Source: JABMNT01 sp048262655 (lineage in GTDB: Bacteria > Pseudomonadota > Alphaproteobacteria > Rhodospirillales > Casp-alpha2). Taken from it: a stretch of DNA of 64,000 nt. Below, in pieces: positions 62,695-64,000 of this stretch; position 1 is the first letter of the stretch, and every line of letters begins with the position of its first letter. The notes beneath the pieces are model-generated. The model ran no database searches. It saw only the letters and a list, made by a program, of their open reading frames with translations, and had not been told where the DNA came from. Location of the stretch: the NCBI GenBank assembly GCA_048262655.1, contig JBLXEY010000001.1:372001-436000 (forward strand). The letters are read 5' to 3'. The translations under genes and the position numbers were made by a program.

Positions 62695-63609
62695 ATGAGT
62701 AAGCGCAATTATTCCCGCACAGCCGTTACTGAGATGGTCTTTGCATTACCAACCAATCAATGGCAAATGCGCTTAGTGCCAGATGATGACCATAGTGATC
62801 TTCCCGTAATCTCACCTACCTATTCAACAGGTCAGCTAATCAATGCAGTTAAATTCCTACGTCATGAAAACATGAACGGCTATCACATTTACGGCAGACC
62901 CATTACATGCAGACATATTCTAGTTGATGATCTTGGTGAAGATGCAATGGATCAACTTCGTACTGACGGTTTAGGTCCAGCTTTTGGTGTAAGGACCAGC
63001 AAAGGCAATCATCAAGCATGGATCACACTTTCCAAAGACGAAGTTGAACCTGATATAGCCAAAGCAGCCGCAATTATAGTTGGCAAACGATATGGTGGTG
63101 ATCTTGGCTCAACTGATGCCCAACACATGGGACGGCTTCCCGGTTTCACTAACCGTAAAGACATATACCGCAGCAATGAATTATATCCGTTCACTGGATT
63201 GAAAGGACAGGTATTACGAGGAGTTGCGCCAGCCGCTCCACAACTGCTTATTGAAGCCGAGACACTTGCTGCTTCATTCCCTACTTCCCCTCCTTGCACC
63301 CTAGGGGCGTGTGGACCTGCAAACACCAACCTAGACATTGATCCATCACGATCAATTATGACAGAAACAGAAGCCATTGAGATTTATGACGCTGAATTGC
63401 AATACCAAGCCCAACGTATGAATTGGGACTTACCAATCACCAAAGGTATGCGTAGCGATGCTGATTTCTACATTTGCAGGGGATTGAAACAGAAGTCTGG
63501 ATTTGATCCAGATGATCTTGCTGCGTTACTAACATTAGCAAGTGATAAAGCCGCAGATAACGGCATCAAGTATGTAATAAGAACGGTAAATGCAGCCTGT
63601 TCTAAATAG
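62695..63609 (+). CDS. RepB-family DNA primase
   Basis: 304 residues. The N-terminal 180 residues follow the RepB/RSF1010-type primase pattern: GYHIYGRPITCRHILVDDL with the catalytic Asp pair, AFGVRTSKGNHQAWI, and LGSTDAQHMGRLPGFTNRK. The C-terminal 90 residues are helical, as in the primase helix bundle. Such primases start DNA synthesis on small mobilisable plasmids and integrative elements. No helicase is seen before the window edge; one may follow. Confidence 0.82.
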   Translation: MSKRNYSRTAVTEMVFALPTNQWQMRLVPDDDHSDLPVISPTYSTGQLINAVKFLRHENMNGYHIYGRPITCRHILVDDLGEDAMDQLRTDGLGPAFGVRTSKGNHQAWITLSKDEVEPDIAKAAAIIVGKRYGGDLGSTDAQHMGRLPGFTNRKDIYRSNELYPFTGLKGQVLRGVAPAAPQLLIEAETLAASFPTSPPCTLGACGPANTNLDIDPSRSIMTETEAIEIYDAELQYQAQRMNWDLPITKGMRSDADFYICRGLKQKSGFDPDDLAALLTLASDKAADNGIKYVIRTVNAACSK

Positions 63610-64000
63610 TTGTTTTGTTTGTGTGCCATGTAGTCAAAACAGGCCATATATTTTGGAATTAATATATTAACTGATTTATGGTTAACACATATAACAATAA
63701 CTAATGAAACAGACCACATTCCAGCAAATTACATCCTTGCGATACGGTCTAGAGTAACCGCTGAGTATCGGGGTTATGTCTGATATACCGTTGGCAACGG
63801 TACTTTTAGCATCGGATTAGCCAACACTTCACGGACGATAGTGGTGTTTTGATGTGTGCAGGTTTTGAATTATGAACTGAATCGATTTAGCGGCAAACAA
63901 TCTATCAATCGGTTATTAGGATGCCAAAATCAGAAAACTCGACTGCTCATTTCCATTGTCCGTTATGGGGGGCTAAGCGGAAGTGTTTTCGGGCAATTGA
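63610..64000. other. Region after the primase gene, up to the window edge
   Basis: 391 nt. TACCGT and ACGGTA arms at 63786-63802 with a short loop are followed by CTTTT and may terminate the primase transcript. An ATG at 63921 opens a frame that runs off the edge (27 codons, starts MPKSENST, contains FHCPLW), with AGG too close to be a good ribosome site. It is too short to call a gene. Confidence 0.4.

Noticed and set aside
63298..63313. CCCTAGGGGCGTGTGG, an inverted match to 62667-62680 as replication iterons
   Set aside because: Only two short copies, one inside the primase gene; too little to call an origin.

Overview
This window looks like chromosomal DNA of a free-living, probably marine, alphaproteobacterium of the Rhodospirillales/Kiloniellales/Sneathiellales type. 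The pointers are an AapJQMP general amino-acid transporter, a Rhizobium etli-type (class 3) L-asparaginase, an unusual density of ABC uptake operons, FCD-type GntR regulators and moderate GC. This placement is inferred from gene content only. No rRNA gene, complete tRNA gene, insertion sequence or CRISPR array was seen.

Positions 1-11.4 kb hold a catabolic cluster: a flavin-reductase-like gene (cut by the left edge), a complete peptide/opine-type ABC importer, a divergent cytosine-deaminase-like amidohydrolase, two FCD GntR regulators, a DapA-family aldolase/lyase and an APC-like permease. A PAS-GAF-HD-GYP c-di-GMP phosphodiesterase follows (11.7-14.2 kb). Positions 14.3-25.3 kb form a sugar-acid regulon: a family-5 ABC importer with a fused double ATPase, two dehydratases in the same operon, and a divergent GntR, SMP-30 lactonase and galactonate-dehydratase-like enzyme. 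Positions 25.3-28.3 kb are AT-rich and carry small genes: DUF1488, a 25-residue membrane peptide, a secreted Cys-repeat protein, a Lys/Ala-rich protein and a cold-shock protein.

Positions 28.6-36.4 kb hold a HypT-like LysR regulator, aapJQMP, a PHP phosphoesterase and the asparaginase, apparently an amino-acid scavenging unit. purE-purK and an SbtA-like bicarbonate transporter follow, then a second AT-rich stretch with paralogues of small genes. Positions 41.3-46.1 kb are an IclR-controlled taurine/nitrate-type ABC importer with an amidase. It converges on an OsmC-YcaO fusion. Positions 49.1-53.8 kb encode a branched-chain-amino-acid-type importer in which LivM, LivG and LivF are one 845-residue polypeptide.

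At 54.6 kb only the 3' part of a tRNA-Phe gene is present, directly followed by a tyrosine integrase. From there to the right edge the DNA is an integrated element: integrase, a tightly overlapping nuclease-rich operon (unknown, HNH, SNase, HNH, HIT, unknown, then a truncated GIY-YIG-like start), an AlpA/excisionase-like protein, a RepL-like winged-helix protein and a RepB-family primase. This has the layout of a small integrative element or phage satellite with a cargo operon. The cargo operon is the best candidate here for an undescribed, possibly anti-phage, system. A second, decayed copy of the same tRNA-Phe 3' end at 48.6 kb suggests an older integration at the same locus, with the liv operon lying between the two scars.
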